Shown: piece by piece, positions 46,237 through 53,520 of the stretch
How positions within the stretch are numbered: position 1 is the stretch's first letter
How the letters are laid out: each line of letters opens with the position of its first letter
DNA from: Actinoplanes regularis
GTDB lineage: Bacteria; Actinomycetota; Actinomycetes; Mycobacteriales; Micromonosporaceae
DNA length: 64,000 nucleotides
Assembly (NCBI RefSeq): GCF_900188005.1
Contig: NZ_FZNR01000004.1
Coordinates: 62,001 to 126,000 of the forward strand
Direction: 5' to 3'
The notes under the pieces: generated by a model
Database searches by the model: none
Told to the model about the DNA's origin: nothing
What the model saw: the letters and a program-made list of their open reading frames with translations, nothing else
Position numbers and translations under genes: made by a program

Positions 46237-47426
46237 GACCGGGCATCCCTCGCGATCGTGGCGGTGAGCATTTCCTGGTAGGCGTTGACGGCCGCCCGAG
46301 CCTGCTCCAGCTCGCACGGCGCGGTGTGCAGAAGGGCGCGGGCCCGCTCGGCGAGCGGGGTCAGCCGGGGATGTTCGCTGAGCCCGTGTCGCAACGCCTT
46401 GGCCTGGTAGGCGCTGAGCCGGCCACGCAGCTCGTCACGGTCGGCGAGCAGCTTGTCGTTGTGGGTCCGGACGAGCGCCAGCGCCTCCAGCCGCTCCCGG
46501 GCGTCCCGGGCCCAGCGGGCCAGCCGAGGGCTGATCAGCGCCCACTGCCCGGCGGCCGCCAGGGCCTCGACGGCCGCCAGGTCGGGGCGCAGGTTCACGG
46601 CCCGCACCGTGGCGATCTGCGCTCCCGGGAAACGGCCGTCGACCCGGGCGCGCGCCTCCAGGGCGGACCGCTCGGCCTGATCCAGCTCGTCGGCGCGGGC
46701 ACGGGCCTCGGAGAGCCGCCGGGTGAGCGAGTCACGCAGCTCGGTGGCGGAGGTCCGCTCCGCGTCCGCCCGCCGGATCAGCTCCCGCACCCGGTCGAGG
46801 ATCGCCGGATCGGCGCCGAGCGGGTCGCCGGCCAGGACGCCGGTCAGGTCGCCCAGCAGCCGGTCGGCCTGGTCCAGCAGGGTGGTCGGGGCGCCCGCCT
46901 CGCGGGACAGCCGGCGGCCCTGCTCGAGCGCGGCGGCGACCTCCGCGGCGGCCGGCAGCAGCCGCTGCCACGCGTCGGCCGCCCGGGTGGCCACGTCGAC
47001 CGCCGTGGTGAACGACCGGTCCATCGCGGCCAGCAGCTCGGCCGGCGAGCAGGTGGTGGTGATCTGGCCGGCGCCGAGCAGGCCGCGCTGGGCGAGCGGC
47101 ACGACGCTGGTGGAGAGCAAAATCGACGGGCCGAGCACCTCGTGCACGTATTTCGCCCGGTCACTGTCGCTGAGCCGCCGCTGTCCGCGCAGCGACTGGG
47201 CGCGCGCGATCGACTCGGAGAGCATCCGGTAGCCGTCCCAGAGGGTGGCCATCGCGACGCTCGCGTCCGCCCACTCCGTCGCGGTGTGGCCGGTCAGGGT
47301 CTTGCCGTCCAGGTCCCGGCGGGCCGGGAGCTGGTCGAGCTCGACGAGGTTGCGGGACATGGCCTCGACCGCCGTCTCGAGCCGGGCCAGCTCGGCGTCG
47401 GCGGGGGCTACCGAGGGCGCCGTCAT
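46233..47426 (-). CDS. Helical protein of unknown function in the pknG operon
   Basis: A 397-residue, almost wholly alpha-helical protein with several predicted coiled-coil stretches (RRADAERTSATELRDSLTRRLSEARARADELDQAERSALE region) and no signal or membrane segment. It overlaps both glnH upstream and pknG downstream by 4 nt, so it is made in step with them. Mycobacterial glnX-glnH-pknG operons have no such gene between glnH and pknG. It may link the membrane sensor to the kinase, but this is inference. Confidence 0.8.
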   Translation of the reverse strand: MTAPSVAPADAELARLETAVEAMSRNLVELDQLPARRDLDGKTLTGHTATEWADASVAMATLWDGYRMLSESIARAQSLRGQRRLSDSDRAKYVHEVLGPSILLSTSVVPLAQRGLLGAGQITTTCSPAELLAAMDRSFTTAVDVATRAADAWQRLLPAAAEVAAALEQGRRLSREAGAPTTLLDQADRLLGDLTGVLAGDPLGADPAILDRVRELIRRADAERTSATELRDSLTRRLSEARARADELDQAERSALEARARVDGRFPGAQIATVRAVNLRPDLAAVEALAAAGQWALISPRLARWARDARERLEALALVRTHNDKLLADRDELRGRLSAYQAKALRHGLSEHPRLTPLAERARALLHTAPCELEQARAAVNAYQEMLTATIARDARS

Positions 47427-48409
47427 CGGTACTGAGCACCCGGTGGCTGCGGGACCGGGCCGAACCTGCCCAGCCACTTCTCGTACGTCCTCGCCCAGGT
47501 GCCGTCCTGCCGCGCCTTCTCCAGCACCGCGTTGACGAAGCGGGTGAACTCGGGATGCCCCTTGCTGATCGCCATCCCGTACGGCTCCTCGGTGTACCGC
47601 TCGCCGATCACCTTCGCGTACGGGTCCTGGGCCGCCATGCCGGCCAGGATGGTGTCGTCGGTGGAGATGGCGTCCACCTCGTTCTGCTGGAACGCGACCA
47701 GGCAGTCGCCGAAACTGGCCTTCGCGACCGCGATCGGTTTGCTCTTCACGGTGCCGATGTTGTCGTACGACGTCGAACCGGCCGCCGCGCAGATCTTCTT
47801 GCCGCCCAGGTCCTCGATCCCCTTGGCCGTCGAATCCCGGTTGACCAGTACTTTTTGCCCGGCTTCGTAGTAGATCGAAGAGAAATCGACGTCTTTCCAC
47901 CGGGCGCAGTTCGCGGTCATCGTGTCAGCGACCACGTCCACCTCACCCTTGAGCACCGAATTGACCCGCTCGTTGTACCCGATGACCTTGATCTGCAGTC
48001 GATCCGGGTCCCCGAAGATCGCCTGGGCGATCATCCGGCCCATGTCCACGTCGAAGCCCTCGACCTTGCCGGTGAGCGGGTTGCGCGAGCTGAACAGCAG
48101 GGTGTCCTGGCTGGTGCCGAGGACGAGGCGGCCACGCGCGTGGACCTTCGCCATCCAGGTGCCGCTCGGCATCTTCCCGGGCTGCGGCAGCGCGCCGGCC
48201 GGGCGCAGGCTGGCCCGCGGGTTGCAGTTCTCCACGGCCGGTTTCGCCGGTGTGGACGAGCCCGGCGTGGCTGATCCCGGCCCGGGCTGTCGCCCGGTGG
48301 GAGCGGCGGTGACCTCGTCGTAGCGCGGCGACGAGTCGCCGGCACAGCCTGCGGCGCCGAGGAGCAGGGCCAGAGTGGCGACGATCGGGGCGAGACGGGT
48401 ACGCATCAC
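47423..48409 (-). CDS. glnH: Glutamine/glutamate-binding lipoprotein GlnH
   Basis: A 328-residue solute-binding lipoprotein. The lipobox is GAAGC with Cys22, then a Pro/Ser/Thr linker and the SBP_bac_3 fold (RLVLGTSQDTLLFSSRNPLTGKVEGFDVDMGRMIAQAIFG, YYEAGQKVLV, GKKICAAAGSTSYDNI). In mycobacteria GlnH binds Asp or Glu and signals through GlnX to PknG. No ABC permease or ATPase genes are adjacent, which supports sensing rather than uptake. The GTG start overlaps the glnX stop (GTGA). Confidence 0.9.
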   Translation of the reverse strand: MMRTRLAPIVATLALLLGAAGCAGDSSPRYDEVTAAPTGRQPGPGSATPGSSTPAKPAVENCNPRASLRPAGALPQPGKMPSGTWMAKVHARGRLVLGTSQDTLLFSSRNPLTGKVEGFDVDMGRMIAQAIFGDPDRLQIKVIGYNERVNSVLKGEVDVVADTMTANCARWKDVDFSSIYYEAGQKVLVNRDSTAKGIEDLGGKKICAAAGSTSYDNIGTVKSKPIAVAKASFGDCLVAFQQNEVDAISTDDTILAGMAAQDPYAKVIGERYTEEPYGMAISKGHPEFTRFVNAVLEKARQDGTWARTYEKWLGRFGPVPQPPGAQYR

Positions 48410-49713
48410 CGGTACTCCTCCAGGCGGGCGCGGATGCCGAGCAGGGCGAGCACGCAGGCCGCGATCGCGAGCAGCGGGCCCAGTACGGACAACAGGTCCA
48501 GCCCGTCGCCGGCGTCCCCGATCTCGTCGGTGAAAGCGGCTTTACGGTTGTCGATCGCCTGGTCCAGCGTCGTCGTCAGGTCGCCGAAGGTCGTGGTGGC
48601 CTGCTCGCCGATGGCCAGTGCGACCGCGCCGTCGTAGTCGCCGCTCTTGTCCAGTTTGCGCACTTGGCCGTGAATGGTGAGGTATGCCTCGTGCCGGTCC
48701 TTCAGGGTGGTGGTGAACCGCTCCGCGTAGGCCAGCCGGGGATCGTCGAAGTAGATCGCGCCGCTGGCCCGCTCGAAGTCCTCCTCCTTGTCGGCGGAGC
48801 CGTGCGCGGCCAGCGTGAGCGCCTCGTCGGCCCGCTCGGTCAGCACCAGAATCCGCAGCTGGGCCAGCGCCGTGACCGGGGCGGACCCCTTCTGGGCGGC
48901 GCTGTCCAGGTGGGTCCGCTGGTTCGCGAAGAGCACCCCGACGGCCAGGATCAGGACCGCGAACAGGCCGGTGGCGGCGACCAGCGGGACGTTGAACGTG
49001 CGGTGCGTGGTACGGCTCAGGTAGATCTGGCTCCAGAACAGGGCGACGCCGAGCGCCACGCTGAGCACCAGCAGCAGGATCAGCCACCACGAACTGCGGG
49101 CCGCGTCGTAACCCGCGCTGATCTCGTCGGTGGCGAGCCGGAACAGCGCCTGCGCCTTCGGCTGCAGGGTTTCGCGGTTCAACTGGGAGGCGGCGGCGAG
49201 GTAGGACGCGCCGAGCGGCAGGACCTGGCGGTTGTTCGCACGAGCGGTGGCGACCAGGGCGGAATACCGCGCGATGCCGGTGGAGAGCGCCGCGACCGCC
49301 CGGGCGGCGTCACTGTCGTCCGGGACCAGGCGGGCGGCGTTGGTCAGCGCGGTCCCGGCGCGGGCCAGGTCGTCGTCGTAGCGCTGGGTCAGCGCGGCCG
49401 GCTCCAGACCGCCGGCCAGGAACGCCTGGGCGGCCGTGGTGTCCGCGTCGGCCAGCGCCGAATAGACCGTCTCGGCCTCGACCATCAGCGGCTGGGCGCG
49501 GTTGCCGAGATCGGCGGTGCCGGCGCTGGCCGAGTGCGCCGTCAGGCCGGCGACCAGGCCGGTGAGCAGGCCGAGGGTGAGCAGAGTGGTGAGGATCAGC
49601 TGAAGTCGGCCGGGTGAGTGGTGACGGAGCCCCGCGACCCGGTCCACGAGACCGTAGGACGGCGGTGAATAGGCCGCGGTCGCCGGGGGCCGCTGCGCCA
49701 GGGCTGTGGTCAC
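48406..49713 (-). CDS. glnX: GlnX-like membrane sensor
   Basis: A 435-residue membrane protein with four hydrophobic helices: residues about 37-58, 203-222, 236-255 and 411-431. Two extracytoplasmic helical domains lie between TM1-TM2 and TM3-TM4. This matches GlnX, which couples periplasmic GlnH to cytosolic PknG. GTG 49713 follows GGAGGCAAGC; a longer frame exists but begins inside the upstream region without a ribosome site. It is the first gene of the seven-gene operon that runs to 40656. Confidence 0.88.
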   Translation of the reverse strand: MTTALAQRPPATAAYSPPSYGLVDRVAGLRHHSPGRLQLILTTLLTLGLLTGLVAGLTAHSASAGTADLGNRAQPLMVEAETVYSALADADTTAAQAFLAGGLEPAALTQRYDDDLARAGTALTNAARLVPDDSDAARAVAALSTGIARYSALVATARANNRQVLPLGASYLAAASQLNRETLQPKAQALFRLATDEISAGYDAARSSWWLILLLVLSVALGVALFWSQIYLSRTTHRTFNVPLVAATGLFAVLILAVGVLFANQRTHLDSAAQKGSAPVTALAQLRILVLTERADEALTLAAHGSADKEEDFERASGAIYFDDPRLAYAERFTTTLKDRHEAYLTIHGQVRKLDKSGDYDGAVALAIGEQATTTFGDLTTTLDQAIDNRKAAFTDEIGDAGDGLDLLSVLGPLLAIAACVLALLGIRARLEEYR

Positions 49714-49884
49714 GCTTGCCTCCTGTACGGCCGGGGTACCTGCCCGTCCACTGTGCGTCACCGGTGCAAGGGATCACGGGAGGTCTTCGGTGGCTGCGAG
49801 TCTATGGAGCACCGGCGCCCGGCGGGATACCCGCCGGGCGCTGGTTGGGCTTTCGTTAGCTCTTCTTGTCCGCTTCTTGTCCGA

Positions 49885-51438
49885 TCAGCTCAGCTCACGC
49901 TTGAGCAGCTTGCCGGTGGCGGTCATCGGCAGCGACTCGACGACCTTCACGATCCGTGGGTACTTGTAGGCGGCCATCTGCTCCTTGCCCCAGGCGACCA
50001 GATCCACCTCGGTGGCCGTGGCGCCGGGCTTCAGGATCACGAAGGCCTTGACCTCCTCGCCGTGCTGCGGGTGCGGCACGCCGATCACCGCGGCCAGGGA
50101 GACCGCCTCGTGGGTGAGCAGGAGCTCCTCGATCTCCCGGGGATACACGTTGAAGCCGCCCCGGATGATCATGTCCTTGGCGCGGTCGACGATGTAGTAG
50201 AAGCCGTCCTTGTCCCGGCGGGCCAGGTCACCGGTGCGGAACCAGCCGTCCCGGATCACCTCGGCAGTCGCCTCGGGGCGGTTGTAGTAGCCGTTCATGA
50301 TGTTGTGGCCGCGGATCGCGATCTCGCCGATCTCGTCGACGCCGCCGACCGTGTTCCACTCCGGGTCGATCAGCTTCACCTCGACACCCCAGATCGGGAT
50401 GCCGATCGAGCCGGGGCGCGGCTCGCTCGCCGGATTGCTGAACGTGGCGACCGGGGAGGTCTCGGAGAGGCCGTACCCCTCGAGGATGGTCACCCCGAAG
50501 CGTTCCCGGACCGCCTTGATGATCTCGACCGGCAGGCTGGAGCCGCCGGAGACGGCGACCCGCATGTTGGCGGCGATCCGCTCCACGTCGACGCCCTCGT
50601 TCTCGCTGAGCGCGTTCAACAGACCCCAGTACATGGTCGGTACGCCCGCGAAGAAGGTCACCTCCTCGCTCTGCAGCAGCTGCACGGCGGCGTTCGCCTC
50701 GAAGCGCGGCAGCAGCACCAGAGTGGCCGCGACCGAGAAGCCGGCGTTCATGTTGACCGTCGAGCCGAACGAGTGGAACAGCGGCAGCACCAGCAGGTGG
50801 GTGTCGGTGGCCGGCTGCGAGTTGAAGAGCCGGTTGCAGGTCAGCGCGTTGAGCAGCAGGTTCGAGTGGGACAGCTCGGCGCCCTTGGCCTGGCCGGTCG
50901 TGCCACTGGTGTAGAGGATCACCGCGGCGTCGGTCTCGGCCCGCAGCACCGTCTCGAAGACCGGCCCGTGCCCGGCCAGAGCCTGCCCGAGCGTCTCGGC
51001 GCCCTCGACCGGCGAGGCGGCCGCCGGGTCCGCCGTGATCAGGAAGAAGTGCTCGCACCCGTCGGCACCGCCGAAGCCGGCGTAACCCTCGGTGCCCATC
51101 GGCAGCTCGGGCGTGCCCTGGAAGCAGAGGTACGCCTTCGCCTGCGAGTCGTTCAGGTGGTACGCGATCTCGCGGCCCTTGAGCAGCACGTTCAGCGGGA
51201 CCACGACCGCGCCGGCCTTGAGGATGCCGTAATAGACGATCGGGAAGTACGGCAGGTTCGGGCAGGAGAGGGCGACCTTGTCGCCCGGCTGGATGCCCCG
51301 CGCCACCAGCATGTTCGCCACCTGGTTCGCAGCGGCCTCCACCTGGGAGTACGTCAGGCGTTGCGGGCCGAGCACCACGGCGGCGCGGTCCGGGTAGCGG
51401 CGGGCGCTGTCCTCCAGCAGGATGGAGAGGTTGAGCAT
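49885..51438 (-). CDS. AMP-forming acyl-CoA ligase
   Basis: A 517-residue adenylate-forming enzyme. Motifs are LYTSGTTGQAKGAELSH, EGYGLSETSPV, WFRTGDLARRDKDGFYYIVDRAKDMI, GGFNVYPREIEE and the catalytic Lys in TATGKLLKREL. It activates a fatty or aromatic acid to its CoA ester; the medium/long-chain FadD group is most likely. ATG 51438 follows AAAGGGA; upstream in-frame codons are less good. It is a separate unit, with its stop 171 bp from the glnX start on the same strand. Confidence 0.88.
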   Translation of the reverse strand: MLNLSILLEDSARRYPDRAAVVLGPQRLTYSQVEAAANQVANMLVARGIQPGDKVALSCPNLPYFPIVYYGILKAGAVVVPLNVLLKGREIAYHLNDSQAKAYLCFQGTPELPMGTEGYAGFGGADGCEHFFLITADPAAASPVEGAETLGQALAGHGPVFETVLRAETDAAVILYTSGTTGQAKGAELSHSNLLLNALTCNRLFNSQPATDTHLLVLPLFHSFGSTVNMNAGFSVAATLVLLPRFEANAAVQLLQSEEVTFFAGVPTMYWGLLNALSENEGVDVERIAANMRVAVSGGSSLPVEIIKAVRERFGVTILEGYGLSETSPVATFSNPASEPRPGSIGIPIWGVEVKLIDPEWNTVGGVDEIGEIAIRGHNIMNGYYNRPEATAEVIRDGWFRTGDLARRDKDGFYYIVDRAKDMIIRGGFNVYPREIEELLLTHEAVSLAAVIGVPHPQHGEEVKAFVILKPGATATEVDLVAWGKEQMAAYKYPRIVKVVESLPMTATGKLLKRELS

Positions 51439-51549
51439 CCGGTGATTCCCTTTCAACTGGCCTTGTGATGGCGGTCTCATCCCAACACGGGCGCCAGCCG
51501 CGGCGGAACCACCGTTTCGGCTTTGATTCCTCGCTCGGATTCATCAGGT

Positions 51550-51568
51550 CGGCCCGTTTCAGGCCGAT
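51550..51568. promoter_or_regulatory. Inverted repeat TCGGCC-N7-GGCCGA before the EAL-HDOD gene
   Basis: A perfect 6-bp inverted repeat 24 bp before the ATG used. It could be an operator or a small hairpin. Confidence 0.3.
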
Positions 51569-51592
51569 GGCGTCGACGTGGGAATACCGGTG

Positions 51593-52786
51593 ATGGATGC
51601 GGTGCACGTCGGTCGTCAGCCGATCTTTGACGCTCAGGGCGCTGTATTCGCGTACGAGTTGCTCTTCCGCGGTCAGATGGACGCCATTGAGTCCGGCCGG
51701 CAGGACACCTATGCGTCCAGCACTGTCATGATCAACGCGTTCACCGAGTTCGGTATCGCCGAGGTGGCTGGCAGTAGGCCGTGCTTCATCAACCTCACCC
51801 GAGAGTTCCTGACCGGACGGCTGCCCCTGCCGTTCGGCCCGGAGCAGGTGGTGCTCGAGGTCCTGGAGACGGTCGCGGTGGACGACGACGTGATCGAGGG
51901 GATCACGTCGCTGGCCGAGGCCGGCTACCGGATCGCCCTGGACGACTTCGTCTGGGGCTCCGGCCACGAGCAGCTGCTCGGGCTCGCCTCCTACGTCAAG
52001 CTCGACCTGCTCGACGGCGACCTGACCCGGCTCGACGAGATCGTCGCCGCCTGCCGCCGGCACCCGGGCCTCCAACTGGTCGCGGAGCGCCTGGAGACCG
52101 ATGAGCACGTCGCCCTGGCCGACCGTTACGGAATGGAGCTGCGCCAGGGGTACGCCCTGAGCCGCCCCCAGGTGCTCAGCACGCCCAGCCTCTCCCCGTC
52201 CCGCATGCGCCGCCTGGAGCTCGTCGCCGCCCTGATGTCCCCGGACGCGCCGCTGGAGAAGATCACCTCGATCATCGTCAGCGACCCGGCCCTGGCGCTG
52301 CGCGTGCTCCGGGTGAGCAACTCGGCCGCGGCCGGCGTGACCAGCAAGATCTCCTCGGTCCGCCAGGCCGTGATGCTGGTCGGCCTGACCCGGATCCGCC
52401 GCTGGGCCACCCTGATGGTGGTCGACGACGTCGCCGAGGCGCCCGAGGAGCAGCTGCTCACCGCGCTGACCCTGGCCCGCCTCTGCGAGAACCTGGCACC
52501 GCGCTTCGGCGCCGACCCGGGTGCCGCCTTCATCTCCGGCCTGGTCACCGGCATGGCCCGGCTGACGGGCTGCACCGCGGCCGCGATGGCCGAGCAGCTC
52601 CCGCTCACCGCGGACGTCTCGGACGCACTCACGAGCGGCACCGGCCGCCTCGGCGCGGTGCTGAACGCGGTCCGCGCCTACGAGGCCGGCGAGAGCGGCC
52701 ACGAGGACCTGGCCGTCCCGGCCCTGGACGCGATGCGCTGGTCCACCCGCACGCTCACCGACGCCCACGGCTTCACCCCTCGCTGA
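51593..52786 (+). CDS. Degenerate EAL plus HDOD protein (YuxH-like)
   Basis: A protein of 397 residues from ATG 51593 (GTG 51578 would add five). It begins VHVGRQPIFDAQGAVFAYELLFRG: the EAL motif is degenerate (ELLFR) and DDFGxG is DDFVWGSG, so c-di-GMP hydrolysis is unlikely. The C-terminal half is a HDOD domain (MSPDAPLEKITSIIVSDPALALRVLRVSNSA). YuxH-type proteins are signalling adaptors. It may respond to c-di-GMP made by the GGDEF enzyme at 15.7 kb or other cyclases. Confidence 0.87.
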   Translation: MDAVHVGRQPIFDAQGAVFAYELLFRGQMDAIESGRQDTYASSTVMINAFTEFGIAEVAGSRPCFINLTREFLTGRLPLPFGPEQVVLEVLETVAVDDDVIEGITSLAEAGYRIALDDFVWGSGHEQLLGLASYVKLDLLDGDLTRLDEIVAACRRHPGLQLVAERLETDEHVALADRYGMELRQGYALSRPQVLSTPSLSPSRMRRLELVAALMSPDAPLEKITSIIVSDPALALRVLRVSNSAAAGVTSKISSVRQAVMLVGLTRIRRWATLMVVDDVAEAPEEQLLTALTLARLCENLAPRFGADPGAAFISGLVTGMARLTGCTAAAMAEQLPLTADVSDALTSGTGRLGAVLNAVRAYEAGESGHEDLAVPALDAMRWSTRTLTDAHGFTPR

Positions 52787-52880
52787 CCCCCGTCCAGCCA
52801 GCGGGAGGCCGGCCGTGCTCGCCACGACCGGGCCTGCTCGTCTCATGCGCTCACCAGCCTCATCCGTTCGGTGGTCGTAT

Positions 52881-53067
52881 GCGCCCACCGATCTCGGGCG
52901 CCCACCGATCTCGGGCGCCCACCGATCTCGGGCGCCCACCGATCTCGGGCGCCCACCGATCTCATGCGCCCACGGATCTCGGGCGCCTATTGGTCCCATG
53001 CGCCCACCGATCTCGGGCGCCCACCGGTTGCATGCGCCCACCGGTCTCATCTGCTCACCGGGTGAAC
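52881..53067. repeat. 17-bp tandem repeat, about 11 units
   Basis: The unit GCGCCCACCGATCTCGG recurs every 17 bp from 52881 (52898, 52915, 52932, 52949 and so on to 53051). The first five units are identical; later ones carry substitutions. Confidence 0.95.
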
Positions 53068-53084
53068 CCGATTCACCTGGGCAA

Positions 53085-53400
53085 ACCCGTTTCCAGGACT
53101 GGCCTTGCCATTCGGCCTGCTTCGCCGGCGGGCGTCCTGCCTGGAGGGTTCCGTTCCAGGACTGGCCTTGCCATACGGCCTGCTTCGCCCGGTGGGCTTC
53201 CTGCCTGAACGGTCCCGTTCCCGGACGGGCCTTTCCGAGCGGCCTGCTTCGCCCGGCGGGCCTTTGCCCGGGCGGTCCCGTTCCCGGACGGGCTTTTCCG
53301 GGCGGCCCGCTCCGCCCGGCGGGCCTCTTGCAGGGGCGATCCCCGTTCCCGGACTGGCGCCTTGCCGTGCTGCCCGCTTCGCCGGGCGGGTCGTCCTGTT
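53085..53400. repeat. 63-65-bp tandem repeat, about five units
   Basis: Blocks containing CGTTCCCGGACTGG-like starts and CGGCCTGCTTCGCCCGG-like cores recur at 53091, 53154, 53218, 53281 and 53346. Units differ by substitutions and one- or two-base length changes. Confidence 0.85.
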
Positions 53401-53520
53401 TCCTGGACGGGCTGTCCATCCGGGTGTCCTGTTCTCCCTCCGGCGGGCTCCTTGCCTGGGTCCTGTTTCACTGGGCGGGTCCCTTGTCTGGGCGATCCGG
53501 TTTCATCGGGCCGGTTCATT

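Larger units (their letters stand above)
52787..53520. repeat. 734-bp convergent intergenic region made of two tandem arrays
   Basis: No gene is supported. A 17-bp array (52881-53067) is followed directly by a roughly 64-bp array (53085 to about 53400), then by degenerate copies of the latter up to the ABC permease stop. Long open frames on both strands arise from the arrays and have no ribosome sites or recognisable products. Confidence 0.85.

Noticed and set aside
51530..51593. A FliA/WhiG-type promoter (GCCGAT) before the EAL-HDOD gene
   Set aside because: GCCGAT is present but no matching -35 (TAAA or CTCA) occurs at 15-16 bp; the sequence is better explained as an inverted repeat.
52881..53067. 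The 17-bp array as a CRISPR
   Set aside because: Units are directly adjacent with no unique spacers, and no cas genes are present.
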